Positions 14,996 to 26,600 of a stretch of DNA of 64,000 nt are shown here, piece by piece. A program made the position numbers and the translations under genes. The DNA is from Anthopleura xanthogrammica (taxonomy: Eukaryota > Cnidaria > Anthozoa > Actiniaria > Actiniidae). Within the stretch, counting starts at the first letter, position 1. Every line of letters begins with the position of its first letter. The stretch spans positions 8,237,109-8,301,108 of the forward strand of contig OZ025212.1 of NCBI GenBank assembly GCA_964019055.1, written 5' to 3'. A model generated the notes under the pieces. That model saw nothing but the letters and a program-made list of their open reading frames with translations, did not search any database and was not told the DNA's origin.

Positions 14996-17900
14996 TTGCC
15001 ATATTATGGTCATAATATCTTGTCAGTACACGGCCAATTTAATAATATTTTAACTGAACACTATCTACCTACTAAAAAAAGCTTGGATAAATTACATAGT
15101 CTTTATGACTTTGATTTGTTCAAACTTAACACTAGACAAAATATTAATGTAACTGACTCTAGTAACTTTATTAGAGCAAATTACTATTCCCCGAACAGCT
15201 TTAAAAAAATGATAGATAAAAATTGTACATTTAACTCTAGTGATTCTTTTTCCTTATTACACACAAACATTAGAAGCTTAAGAAAAAATCTTGAAAATCT
15301 TGAAAATCATCTATTGAATGAAGTCAAACATAATTTTGATATAATTGGTTTATCTGAAACTAAAATAACATCCCTAAACGAATCCTTAGATGTAAATTTA
15401 AATATTGACAATTATACTTTTGAATTTGTGCCCACGCCCCTTTCCAGTGGGGGCGTCGGTATGTATATAACAAAGAACCTTAATTACACTATTTTAGAAA
15501 AGATATCTAATGAATCCTTTCAATCTTTATGGATTGAAATCCATTTCAATAACAAACGAAATACTATTTGTGGAATTATGTATAGACAACATAATCGCCC
15601 AAATGAATTTCTTACATATTTTGAAAATGCTCTTGAGAAATATAGCTCTACTCAGAAAAATATTTATATCCTAGGTGACTTCAACATAGATTTACTTAAA
15701 AGCGAATATTGTACTTATAGTGAAACTTTTTTTCTCTCTCTTCAAAGCTGGTATTTATTTCCAACAATAGATAAGCCCACTCGTGTTTATAATAATTCTG
15801 CAACACTTATCGATAACATTTTCATAAATAATCCAACTCACGGAGTTTGTAGTGGCAATCTTGTAACTGATATCACTGATCATTTCTCACAATTTTGCAT
15901 TATTCCTTCCGAAAAAGAAATAATTAAATCTTACAGCAAAAAATTAGACATTTCTCTAGATGGTCTGAACATGAATTTTTAAAACAAATTTCAGAATCTG
16001 ATCTTGAGGCGTGCTTCTCGGAATCAAGTGATGTTGACGTGATTTTTTCCTCTATTTATAGAAAAATCAATATTATTATAAATAAAATTGCACCTGTTAA
16101 AAGGATCAATAATCGCACTGCTAAAAAATTGAGTAAGCCATGGATTACTCAGGGGATTCGAGAATCCATTAGAATTAAAAATCAATTATTCATGTCAAGT
16201 AACAAAGATAGATATATTTACTACAGAAACAAGATTGTATCCCTTATTCGTGCGAGTAAAAAAAGTCACTATGAATCCTTTTTTAATTCAAATCAAAAGA
16301 ATTCTAAGAAAACCTGGCAAGCTATTAATTCATTTTTACATAATAAAAAAAGCAAACATAAACAAATTACATCGCTAAAAGATCCGGCTTCAAATGGGAA
16401 TGCTACAAATGACCACACTAAGTTTCCAAACATTCTCAACAACTTTTTTGCTACAATAGGTAAAAACTATGCTGATCAAATTCCAGAGACCGAGACACAC
16501 TTCACAGAATTTCTTAAAGATATTGATCAATCAAAGTCTATTACCCCATTCACACCAAAACCTGTTTAGTTAAACTAAGTTTTTATTAAACAAAATGTTT
16601 AGAGACTAGAAAGCTTCAATGTAATTATTTTATCTCTAATCTGTTCAGTACAATATGAAGGATAGTTTATATGTATTATTTCATCAAAGAGTGAACAATG
16701 TTTGTAAATAATTTTCTAAACATGTTTAGTTAAACTACTTTAAAACATGTTTAAGCTATAGTGTGAACGGGGTATATGTTTTTTACCCCTGTCACAGCTA
16801 CAGAAATCGAAGATGAAATTTCGTCTCTTTCAATTAACAAAGCTTATGGTTTATATTCTTGTCCTGTGAACTTAATTAAAGCTGCAAAACACTCGCTTAG
16901 TGAACATCTTGCTAAACTTATGAATTTATCAGTGCAAACAGGAAGATATCCAACCAAACTTAAGATCTCTAAAATTTGTCCAGTTTTTAAATCTGATGAT
17001 GATACAGAACCCAATAATTACAGGCCTATATCACTCCTTTCAGTATTCAACAAAATCTTTGAAAAATCCGTATATAACAGACTTATTAATTTTATAGAAA
17101 AGCATGATATTCTCTCCCAAGTGCAATATGGTTTCAGGAAAAACCATTCAACACAGCACACACTCCTTGATATAATAAATACAATTCAAAATAACATGGA
17201 TCACAAACTATTTACATGTGCAGTCTTCATAGATCTAGCAAAAGCTTTTGATACAGTAGACCATTCAATACTTATGAAAAAACTTTACATTTACGGCATA
17301 AGAGGTTGTGTGTATAACTGGTTTAAATCTTACTTGTCTGGGAGATCGCAAACAACTAGCGTTAATAATTTTATATCAAACAAAGCAGGGATAGACTACG
17401 GGGTGCCTCAGAGCTCTATTTTAGGTCCTCTACTTTTTTTACTATATATAAATGATATCTGTACTGTTTCCCAAGTTCTAAAATTTCATATCTTTGCTGA
17501 CGATACCAATATATTGTATTCAAATAAATGTATAAAAAAACTTGAATCGACAATGAATACTGAATTAGAAAAGCTTCGAATCTGGCTCACAGCAAATAAG
17601 CTAACAATAAATGTTAAAAAAACGAATTTTGTTATTTTCCATACATCTCGCAAATCCAAAATTCCAATAAACATCAGAATTTTTGACCACAAAACTAATA
17701 TATACTTACCACTTGAACATAAGGATTATGTGAAATATCTTGGTGTTTTATTAGATAATAAATTGTGCTGGAAACCACACATTGACTATGTTAGCAAAAA
17801 AGTGAGCAGAATAGTTGGAATACTTAGTAGATTAAGGCACTTTATACCTAGAAATACTCTTATTAAAATGTACAAAACTCTTTTACAACCTATTTTGACA

Positions 17901-18380
17901 TATGGGATAGCTACCTGGGGTCAAGCTTGCAAAAAGGTCACCAACAAACTTTTGGTCCTGCAGAAGCGCGCCATCAGATCGATATTTTTTGTTAAATCAA
18001 CTAATAGTGCTATACCACTTTTTTTTGAAACTAAAATTCTACCAGTGACGTCACACTACTTATTCTTAATAGCACAACTTATGTATGATGTCGAAAATAA
18101 CAAGGTCCCCACTAATATTGTCAACCTTTTTACTCGTGTTAAAGACATACATAGCTATAACACAAGATCCTCTTCTAATGATAATTTTTATACAAAACAT
18201 TCTCGCCTGAATACTCAAAGAAATTCTTTTTCACGTTTGGGTACTCGTCTATGGAATCAAATACCAGCACATATTAGAAAGTTGTCTAAAAGAAACTTTA
18301 AACAAGAAGTCATGTCAGCCCTTTTTAATAATTTAATGGCAAACGGTTATGATGTCGATATTTCAAAACTATTTAAGTAA
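14996..18380 (+). pseudogene. LINE ORF2: endonuclease plus reverse transcriptase, disrupted
   Basis: The first segment (to about 15,960) is an apurinic-type endonuclease with HTNIRSL, SETKI, GDFNID and TDHF motifs. A one-base frameshift near 15,955-15,965 moves the frame, which resumes with WSEHEFL and continues to 16,543. A 229-bp insertion (16,544-16,772) then interrupts the protein before the reverse transcriptase at 16,776-18,380. That part keeps NNYRPISLL, QYGFR, AFDTVDH and FADD (17,493-17,504). One conserved glycine of the PQGS motif is serine (17,412-17,414). The element ends near 18,658 with a short ATTGAA-type repeated tail, typical of CR1/L2-like LINEs. In its natural state it would copy the element RNA at a nicked target; this copy cannot make one full protein. 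Confidence 0.85.
16544..16772. mobile_element. Small inverted-repeat insertion inside LINE ORF2
   Basis: The ends CCCCATTCACAC (16,544-16,555) and GTGTGAACGGGG (16,761-16,772) are inverted repeats with one mismatch, flanked on both sides by TA. The interior repeats TGTTTAGTTAAACTA near both ends. It separates the ORF2 linker from the reverse transcriptase. The frames on the two sides still differ after its removal, so another small indel or a different boundary is implied. Confidence 0.6.
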
Positions 18381-18660
18381 ATCTTGTTGTCGTTGTCCTT
18401 ATAGTTAGCTGTTTTTTTTTGTGTTTTTTTTTTCTTTCTTTTCTATTACCTTTTCTTTTTTTTCTCCTTTTACTATTTAAATATCTAGATAAAATATACA
18501 TTCGTAATATCTAATAATAATAAAATTAGTTACTAATTTCAACTATTGTAAAGAAATTTAATTTAACTTGCCTAGACTAGCTATTAAGCTAAATGCAAGT
18601 TAAATACATATTTGTGAATAATTTCTTCTTTAATAAAATTGAATTGAAATTGAATTGAAC
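18381..18660 (+). other. LINE 3' UTR and tail
   Basis: A T-rich then A/T-rich stretch follows the ORF2 stop and ends in AATAAAATTGAATTGAA-like short repeats at about 18,632-18,658. This repeated tail, without a long poly-A, is the usual 3' end of CR1/L2-like elements. Confidence 0.5.
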
Positions 18661-18769
18661 CTTTATGAACATTACCATTTATGATTATTATATTACGATT
18701 TTATTTCCATAAATATGATTTTTATTATTACTATTATTGTTTACTTTAGGAAATAATTATGTCAATAGG

Positions 18770-19200
18770 ACAATAACATGACTTTTGAAGGACATATTGT
18801 ATATTTGTAGCCCAAGTTGCATCAATTTTGCGCCCGAGCGCAGCGAAGGTGCAAACGATGCTACCCGGGCCACAAATAAACAATATGCACGACAAAAGTC
18901 ATGTTATTATCATTAATATACAAGACCAAATTATACAAAGTCTTATCAAAAGTAAGAATTTTAATAAAACATTTTCATTCAAAAACAAAGTTTTTATACA
19001 TACAAAACAAGAAAACATCAAACGCACGCGCTTTGAAATGGTTTCCTTAAGATCTGATTGGCTGACAGCAGTCGTAAGACATTCTCTCAACCAATCAGAT
19101 CGAAGCAGGGCGGTAAATGCATTTTCAGCCCGCGCGCTTAGCGTTTGGCCTGCTAAACTGAACGTTTTAGTGAGGGCAGTTTAATATTTGGCCTTGTATA
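18770..19200. repeat. Two adjacent fold-back repeats
   Basis: The first hairpin pairs TAACATGACTTTTG (about 18,775) with CAAAAGTCATGTTA (about 18,892-18,905) around a GGGCCACAAATA-type core. The second has ends near 18,918 (ATATACAAGACCAAATT) and 19,183 (AATATTTGGCCTTGTATAT). Both look like non-autonomous DNA-transposon remnants. The open frame spanning them is not considered real. Confidence 0.6.
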
Positions 19201-19509
19201 TTGATGATGATTTAACTTCATGCATTGCGTGACGACCCTAAGAGCGTCCGCGTAGGAGGCTAGTAACAGCGCAACGTAACTGAGTCACATTAGTATGATA
19301 AACTGCGCTTTACAAATGTAATTTTTATCATTATTATTTATTATTTAGTGTTATCATATAATTATCCATGAAATACCTATATTTCTCACTTTCGTAAACT
19401 TGTTATTTTCACTAGTGAAAAGATCGTTACCATGGTTACACCTTGAGTGCCCTTCAGGGCAGCTTTGCGATTTTCATTCATCAGATTTTCAGGTTTTACT
19501 TCATTCATT

Positions 19510-19924
19510 ATGGCTTCTAGTAGCGTGAATTTGTCGGATAGAAAACTTCCTTCATGGGAAATCGAAGTCCCTGAACCACAGCAAAGACGATTTGCTAGCC
19601 GATTACAGAGATGGATGTAGATAATCTAATTTCAAATCAAGAAAATGAGAACACGAAAAAGAAGACACTCTATGACTTGAAGACAGTGAGAGCGTATTTA
19701 CTCGAAGAACACAATTTTCAAGTTCGTCCACCTACTCGTCCGTGAATGAAAACCAGCTTCAAACTATGTTCTACGGCAACACCATCACTGGAGCCACTTT
19801 TAACATCAACCTGGCATCCTCACCATCAGCGGCTTCAACACAAAGTTCAAGCAGCAGCGTCAAGTCCGTCAAGAAATATCGACGAATCATCGATTCATCG
19901 GATAGCAGTCAAGAGACTGAGTAA
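19510..19924 (+). pseudogene. Possible remnant of a Crypton-type tyrosine-recombinase gene
   Basis: An ATG at 19,510 opens a short frame (MASSSVNLSD). After a frameshift near 19,607 it continues as NENTKKKTLYDLKTVRAYL, then a stop, and then an open tail with FYGNTITGATFNINL to the stop at 19,922-19,924. The NTKKKT...DLK motif resembles the N-terminal domain, and the TITGATFNI motif the C-terminal tail, of Crypton-derived proteins that are abundant in cnidarians. The catalytic middle is absent, so it would be an internally deleted copy. The family call rests on recalled motif resemblance and is tentative. Confidence 0.4.
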
Positions 19925-20139
19925 GCATTAAGCTTCAGAGCAGTTTACTCTTTTACAGACTATTTTAAGTTCATTTAATAGTTTTACATGAATTTTGTAC
20001 TCAAGTTGAGGACTATTTCACAATTAAAAACTCTATTTTTTATCAGTTTTTCCGATGCAACCTTGAATAGAAACTGAGTCTACAAACATTGAGTATTTTG
20101 TTTACTTGTACCTCTTTTTATGGCAGGTAAATAAAAGTA

Positions 20140-20280
20140 TAAAAGATAAATTTGCTTTCATGGATAATTATATGATAAACAGAATATTACATGGTCGCTT
20201 GGAGATACGAATTTTATCTTCTCGTATTGAAAAGATAAAATCCGTATCTCCGCGCGCCCATGTAATATCCTCTATTTATT
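20140..20280. repeat. Fold-back repeat
   Basis: The arms AATATTACATGG...GAGATACGAATTTTATCTT and their complement around AAGATAAAATCCGTATCTC...CCATGTAATATCCTC form a hairpin about 100 bp long. It is probably a small non-autonomous element. Confidence 0.6.
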
Positions 20281-20538
20281 TCTCGTCAACAAATAATACG
20301 ATTATTCTGAAAAAAAATTATAAATTAGTTGTACACGTCAGCTAGCATATAATAATGTTTTCTTGCACTTATTATTGAAACTTTATGGAATATAATTTTT
20401 ATATCATGTACGTTGGTGATTCTAATTGTAAACACTTTCTGGTTGTTAGTTTTTAATGGCTTTAATGTGTAGTTAATGGCTGTAATCCGCTAAGTCCTAC
20501 TGTTGCGAATCAATTTAGAGTGAAAATGAGAGGAGCAA

Positions 20539-21047
20539 CTATAGAATACCCCGCCACGCATATGCTACATTCGAAGCCAGTGGCTACGGCTACAGGTCAA
20601 AAGTAATATATCGGTCTCCCTGTGTCTTAGTAGAACGAAGTATATCTATGAAGTGGCTACGCGGCTACGGGTGCTACAGGTCAAAATTAATATAATAGAA
20701 CGAAGTATCTCTATGAAGTGGCTACGCGGCTACGGGTGCTACAGGTCAAAATTAATATAATAGAACGAAGTATCTCTATGAAGTGGCTACGCGGCTACAG
20801 GTGCTACAGGTCAAAATTAATATAATAGAACGAAGTATCTCTATGAAGTGGCTACGCGGCTACGGGTGCTACAGGTCAAAATTAATATAATAGAACGAAG
20901 TATCTCTATGAAGTGGCTACGCGGCTACGGGTGCTACATATGGTATCCCTGTGTACTGAATACTGTTATGGGATCCCTGTGTATCATAACCCGTAGCCGT
21001 AGCCACAGGCTACAAGTATATATGTAGAGTGGCGGGGTATTCTATAG
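20539..21047. mobile_element. Inverted-repeat element containing a 65-bp tandem array
   Basis: The outer ends CTATAGAATACCCCGCCAC (20,539) and GTGGCGGGGTATTCTATAG (21,029-21,047) are perfect inverted repeats. Inside are five head-to-tail 65-bp units, each starting TAGAACGAAG (20,631, 20,696, 20,761, 20,826, 20,891) and carrying GTGGCTACGCGGCTACGGG. A related sequence with GTAGCCGTAGCCAC lies inverted near the right end. The tandem array therefore seems to have grown from the subterminal region of one arm. Confidence 0.8.
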
Positions 21048-23476
21048 CGTACTAAATGAGCTTTAAATCAGAATATATTAAAGAGATTTCGTTGAAAGAG
21101 CCTTGATGACTCACTACTCTGGGGAACGCTGAGGAATGTTCATTGTTAGCACAATAAACTAATAGGTGTCTAATCTATAATGCGTCTCATGGGAAAACGT
21201 TTTGTTTGAAATCAAATGGTGACCATCGTTTACGCATGCGCGAATATCGTTTTAGCGTGTTCACTCAGGCCCAAAGACAAATTTCTCTATCCCACATTGA
21301 ATAAAGCTTGTAGAAGGACAACATACATCCTGATTCAAAATGCATCCAGCTTTCAGACTCGGTGTCCCGATGATTGGGTTGCATGAGGGACAACTTCATG
21401 AATAAAATAAAAGAATTATGAATAGAAACTAAATTTCCCTCATCCTTTTCATGAAGGAGGGATGTTAGCCATTAAACGTCCCTCCAAAAACAATGAACTC
21501 CGAGGAGATCATGGTATTATCTTACCCAATACCTTAAAAGTGCGCCTAAAATACGAATTTGTAAACAACAACCGTTAGCTTACCTTGAATCGAAATTCAA
21601 CTTTGCTGCGTATGAAAAAATAACATGGAATGATTAACAAGTAATCATTATTTTTCGGGCAAAATCTTTTATTCAAATCTCAAATTTATGGTATGAAAAC
21701 GACTATTAACTGAAAAGTATTTGCAATTAGAACCGCTTACAATTACAACCACATACCCTAGGTATGTTCGAGTAAATCAATTTTGAGTGCAGAGTCAGTG
21801 TGTTATTCACACTTGCAATTGTGTTGACCTAATGCTACAAGACTGATTCCTCTCCCATGCTTCTATATATTCCTTCTCAGTGTACTTTCAGGAAAGGCAT
21901 AGAAACGAGACAAGAACTCAATGTCGAAAAGGAATAGTTTTTTTTCCCTTTACAATTTTAATGCAATTCATGAAAATAGTTTAAATGAAAGGTAGATAAA
22001 TAAAACTTTCCAATAAGAAAAGCGCGAAGGACTAGTTTCACTTACTCTTGCAATTATTTAGAAATATCTCGAAATTAGTCTTTACCGAAAATTGTTTTTA
22101 AACAATTTCTTTAAACAGTTTCTTAGAAATTAAACGAAGAAATCAATCTAATCTTAGCCATGATTCACAACTCCCTTCCTTCATGAGAAATAAAAAGATT
22201 AAAATATCAACGCATCACATCAATCATGATATTTTTAATTACCTTTTTTGGATACGCATAATTATGATACTATTATTAAATTTACTGATTTGCCAAAAAA
22301 ATATTAATTTTTAAACGCTTTGATGTTTACTTCAGCTATTATTCAAACCATTCAAAGAGATGCAAATGGCGAGACCTGCTGAGGGCTTGACGCCGGCTTT
22401 CCCAGTGCCTAGTTAAGTATCAAAATTGCTATGACCAAACCGCTAGGAAACCACAAAGCATGCAATAAAGCATGGATAAAAGCATTGGTACACAAGTAAA
22501 AAAAATCACAAATGATGAAATTTATTCTATTTTAAAGAAATTTTACGATCTCCCATACATTATCTATTTACGATTTTGTAACTACAGCTTTGGCTACCTG
22601 TGGTTTGGATGATAAATTGTCTTTGAATCCAGCTCAGATTCTTTTGTAGATTCTCAATAAATTTTAAATCTTGCTCAAGGTGAAAAGGGATTTCTGGAAT
22701 GTTCCAAAGGACTGCCATTGTGTAAACAATTGTGTAATAATCTTTTCATCCTCAATTTTCATTAAAGAATAAAGATGGGTCAATTCTAAAAGTTGCGAAG
22801 AGCTTGTTAAGGCCCCCCCCTAATAATTATCACGCCCAAGCAATTGCAACGACTCAAAATTCCAAGGCATACGTAGATCAGGGCTGCCATCCAGTAGTCT
22901 GAGTTATCTATATATCAGTTGTTAATATCGTATTCACAGTCATTAGCAAGATAAAAGCATGAATCGATCGCGGTTTAATGAGGAACTTAAATCATAAGGT
23001 TCCATTCCTTTACTTCAATCATTTTAGATGAGTTGAGAGAAAAATATCTAGAAATGCTTAAAGAATCTACTTTTATAATACTATCAAGACCAAAATTCTT
23101 GAATCAATCGATCGTGGATCCAAACCTTTAGCTTCATAACAAGTTCTTTATGACAAAGCAGTTTATTACTGATGCACCGTGATTCACATTTAAAGTGACT
23201 CCCCAAAACTCAATTAGTAATTCCGTATTTTAAATTGATTCTGGGTCGAAGTGATTTTCAAACTAAACTGTCAAAGTTTATAGGCTTTTTTAAGTTGTTT
23301 TCGTTACGGGTTCCTAACATAGTCTAACTCTAATCACGCCCATGCAATCAATTTGAATGCAAACTTACCCAGACAACCATGATCATGCGTTGAAAAATAT
23401 TAAACTATTAATGAGCTGAAAATAATAAGCTCCAAATTGCAGTTATCAGTATTCTTCTGGGTGAGAGCTATCGTCA
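21048..23476. other. Intergenic stretch upstream of lectin B
   Basis: About 2.4 kb of AT-rich DNA without a supported exon, clear repeat array or inverted-repeat element. Any enhancer of lectin B would be expected here, but no specific site can be named from sequence alone. Confidence 0.35.
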
Positions 23477-23484
23477 TATAAGAG
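23477..23484 (+). promoter_or_regulatory. Candidate TATA box of lectin B
   Basis: TATAAGAG lies 86 bp upstream of the lectin B start codon. A transcription start about 30 bp downstream would give a 5' UTR of about 60 nt. Inference from position and sequence only. Confidence 0.4.
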
Positions 23485-23569
23485 AACTCTAGCTCTTGAA
23501 GGGTAGCAAAACAATTCAAGAAACTACTATATTACTTCCCCATCTTGCAGCAGATAATCTGACGAAAGA

Positions 23570-23618
23570 ATGTCTCTGAAAGTGGTGGTTGCCTTGATAT
23601 TTGTTAATGGAGTTTACG
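23570..23618 (+). CDS. Lectin B exon 1: signal peptide
   Basis: The ATG at 23,570-23,572 is followed by a 16-codon peptide, [16 protein letters not shown], and a GTAAG donor in phase 1. The basic residue and hydrophobic core fit a signal peptide with cleavage near the exon junction. The phase joins exactly to the PAN exon (GCT, Ala). The following intron is about 6.5 kb and repeat-rich. Confidence 0.75.
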
Positions 23619-26600
23619 GTAAGTAGTAGAAGTAGATCATTTGTATTGATATAATGCTGCATTTATATAAATTGTGGTATGACACCCTAAATCCTATATC
23701 ACACTCGTATTCATTCTATAACTCTTACCTAACACATTCATTACCACATCAGAAACACTTCTCGCATTACGAAATATCTCCCAGTAGATAACATCAAAAT
23801 TTTAGTCCACGCATTTATAACCAGTAAGCTAGATAATTTCAACTCATTTGTCTACCTAGCTAACTTAGATTTCAATCAGTGCAAAACTGTGCAGCACAAC
23901 TTGTTATGTTTAGGAAAAAGTACGACAACATAACTCCTATTTCATTAAAGGAAGTTCACTGGATCTCGATGCAACGACGTACCAAAGTGGTTATCAATTA
24001 CTTACAATTACTTAAGTCTTTTTATCACTTTATTAATAACTGACATACAAATATTCCATGACCATATACGTGTGCGTACTCATAAAAAGGAAGGGTAGTA
24101 AAGCAGAGATATTTCGATAAAATCTAAATATAAATCATAATACTATGATAGTAGATATGAAAAATGAATAAAAAAGCATATCGAAATTTTCCAGTCTTAC
24201 AGTATGAAGTGAAAGTGAAAAATTAGAGCAGAAAATACTTTTACTGTTTTTCGGCGACTAATTTATTGCCTGTAAAAATAGAGACGGATTAGTTTAGCAG
24301 GTTGAGCCTGTAAAAATAGAGACGGATTAGTTTAGCAGGTTGAAATTCTTAAAGTGAACGAGAATGATTTTGCAGACTGAAAATCATTTCAAGCAATGTT
24401 TTTAGAGATCATATTTGGAAATGTAAGGAACATACTTTAAGATAATTCCATTGGATAAAACTGAACATATATTTTCTATTTATAAAACTTCACATAAATA
24501 TTAATCAAGTCATAACAATTCCAGAAATGAAATTAAAAATAGGGGTCATCGTGTTCGTTTTGGCACTAAATGACGATAAACTTTGGTGTTTTGGGTGAGA
24601 TCAATATTTGAAAATCCAAAAAAGTATGTATTCGAATAGTAGAAACAAAACGCCAGCTTTGAAAGAATGTTGTTTTCAGTTTTCTTCATAACACATACGC
24701 AAAACAAAAAAAGCAACAGCTTGATGCCAAATTCACAAAAACCGCAGGTGTAGGAAAAGATTAGGGGTATTTCAATGTTACTTGTTATCCTAACAGTTTC
24801 ATCCAGAAAGCCACTTATCTAGCTAAATATACATAGATTTCTTTTAAAACTCAAATAGCTGCGACAGCTAAACTTGTCCATGTTGATTTACTAAAATTTA
24901 AAAAAAAAATCGTTCGCCGTTTTCGTTATCACGCTAAACCTCGCTAAAGTACGAAACGGAGGACTGTGGCGAGTTTCAAGATAGCTAAAACATGGCTTTA
25001 AATATCATATCAGAGAAATGTCGCCTTTGTGGTCTTTAAGTCAATAGCCCCGGCGTGAGGGCGAGAGGTCTAATTGTTTTAGTGTAGAATAGCTAGTTGG
25101 GCAAAATTTGTCATATTTTAGAAGAAAATTAGCATTTCAATATTTTTTATTTTGACGAAAAAGACATATTCTAAAGGAAAATTACCGGGGGCGTGCTTAT
25201 TGACGTTTGAAGGCAAGTCAAAATTAATTCCTGAAAACACATTTTACTTTTTGAGAAAACAATATTTGGATCTTTTCCATCAAGAAGAAATTCTTAAGCA
25301 TTTTGGCTTTTTTTCTCGACTTGGTAGTCATTATGTTGTTTAATTTGGCATTTTTTCTCGGTCTTATATATCCTTAACTCGACTCGGGGAAAAAACTATA
25401 GTCATGGAGCCTCGTTTCAAAGAGTCATGAAATCATTACGGGAAAGGTGTATTTTCCGCTATTTTGTCATTTGTTTTCCTCGCACTTGTACTTTAACAGT
25501 AGAAAAAAGCATAATGTTTAGTCCTAAGGTGGATATGAACAACCGAAGAATCAAGAAAAGTTTGTTTTCAAACTCGAAATTGAAAAAATTGGCTTTTCCC
25601 ACAGTTGTAGCACAAGCTCACAGTTAGTGAAGATCGTTGTGTCACCGAATTTATAATGAGATAAGGTTAGAATTTCGAAGGCTTCGAAAATATGCCTTCA
25701 GAAAAGCTTCGAAGTTTATTTCGTCGACAAATATGCTATAAAAGTCATTGTTTTATGCTAAGATTTGAGTCAGAAATTGTGTTTTTGTGGGGTTTTGGGC
25801 TGTTCTAAAATCTGCTTTCACTGCCGAGTGTATAATAAGTGGAAACGTGTGAAACTCCGGCTGCAAAAATTCACAACGACTCCCACTCGGAGCTCAATAT
25901 CTCCTATTACTAAATTACCAGGCCCGTAACCAGGGGGGGGAGCACAGGGTGCACGTGCACCCCCCCCCCATCAGACCAAAAGGTCCGCTTTTTATCAACA
26001 TTTGTTTGTTAAAGTTAATAAAGTTCATTATTATTATTATTGCTTGAAAATAAAATAAAAATACAGATTTAATGTAAATCAAAAAATTAAACCACTATCA
26101 TTTCCCAGTTTTCTCCATTTGTTTCTTTTTTCCAATAATGTGTTGGGTTACCTGTGGTGTCTACACTTAGGTCCATTTTTACTTGATGTGCACCCCCCCG
26201 GTAAATGTTCTGGTTACGGCCCTGATTACTAAACCGATCGAGAATCTAAAAACACAATTTCTCACTCAAATCTTAGCACCAAAGTGTTCCTTAACTATCA
26301 AACTATAACTTTTATGGTATATTTGTCGACAAAATAAACTTCGAAGCTTTTCTGAAAGCATATTTTATTAATTTTCGAAACCTTCCAAATTCTAACCTTA
26401 TCTCATTATAAATTTGGTAACAATACGATCTTCATTAACTGTGAGCTTGGGCTACCAGTGTCCCACCTGGGCTTTCTCAAACAAGAGACCATCAGGGACA
26501 GAGAGGGATTCTTCCAGTATTAGTTTTGGAATATCGGTATTCCTCGAAAGTTATTTTTACATTTTGCGTCAGCATGCCCTTGCGCTTCCGGTAACCGGTT

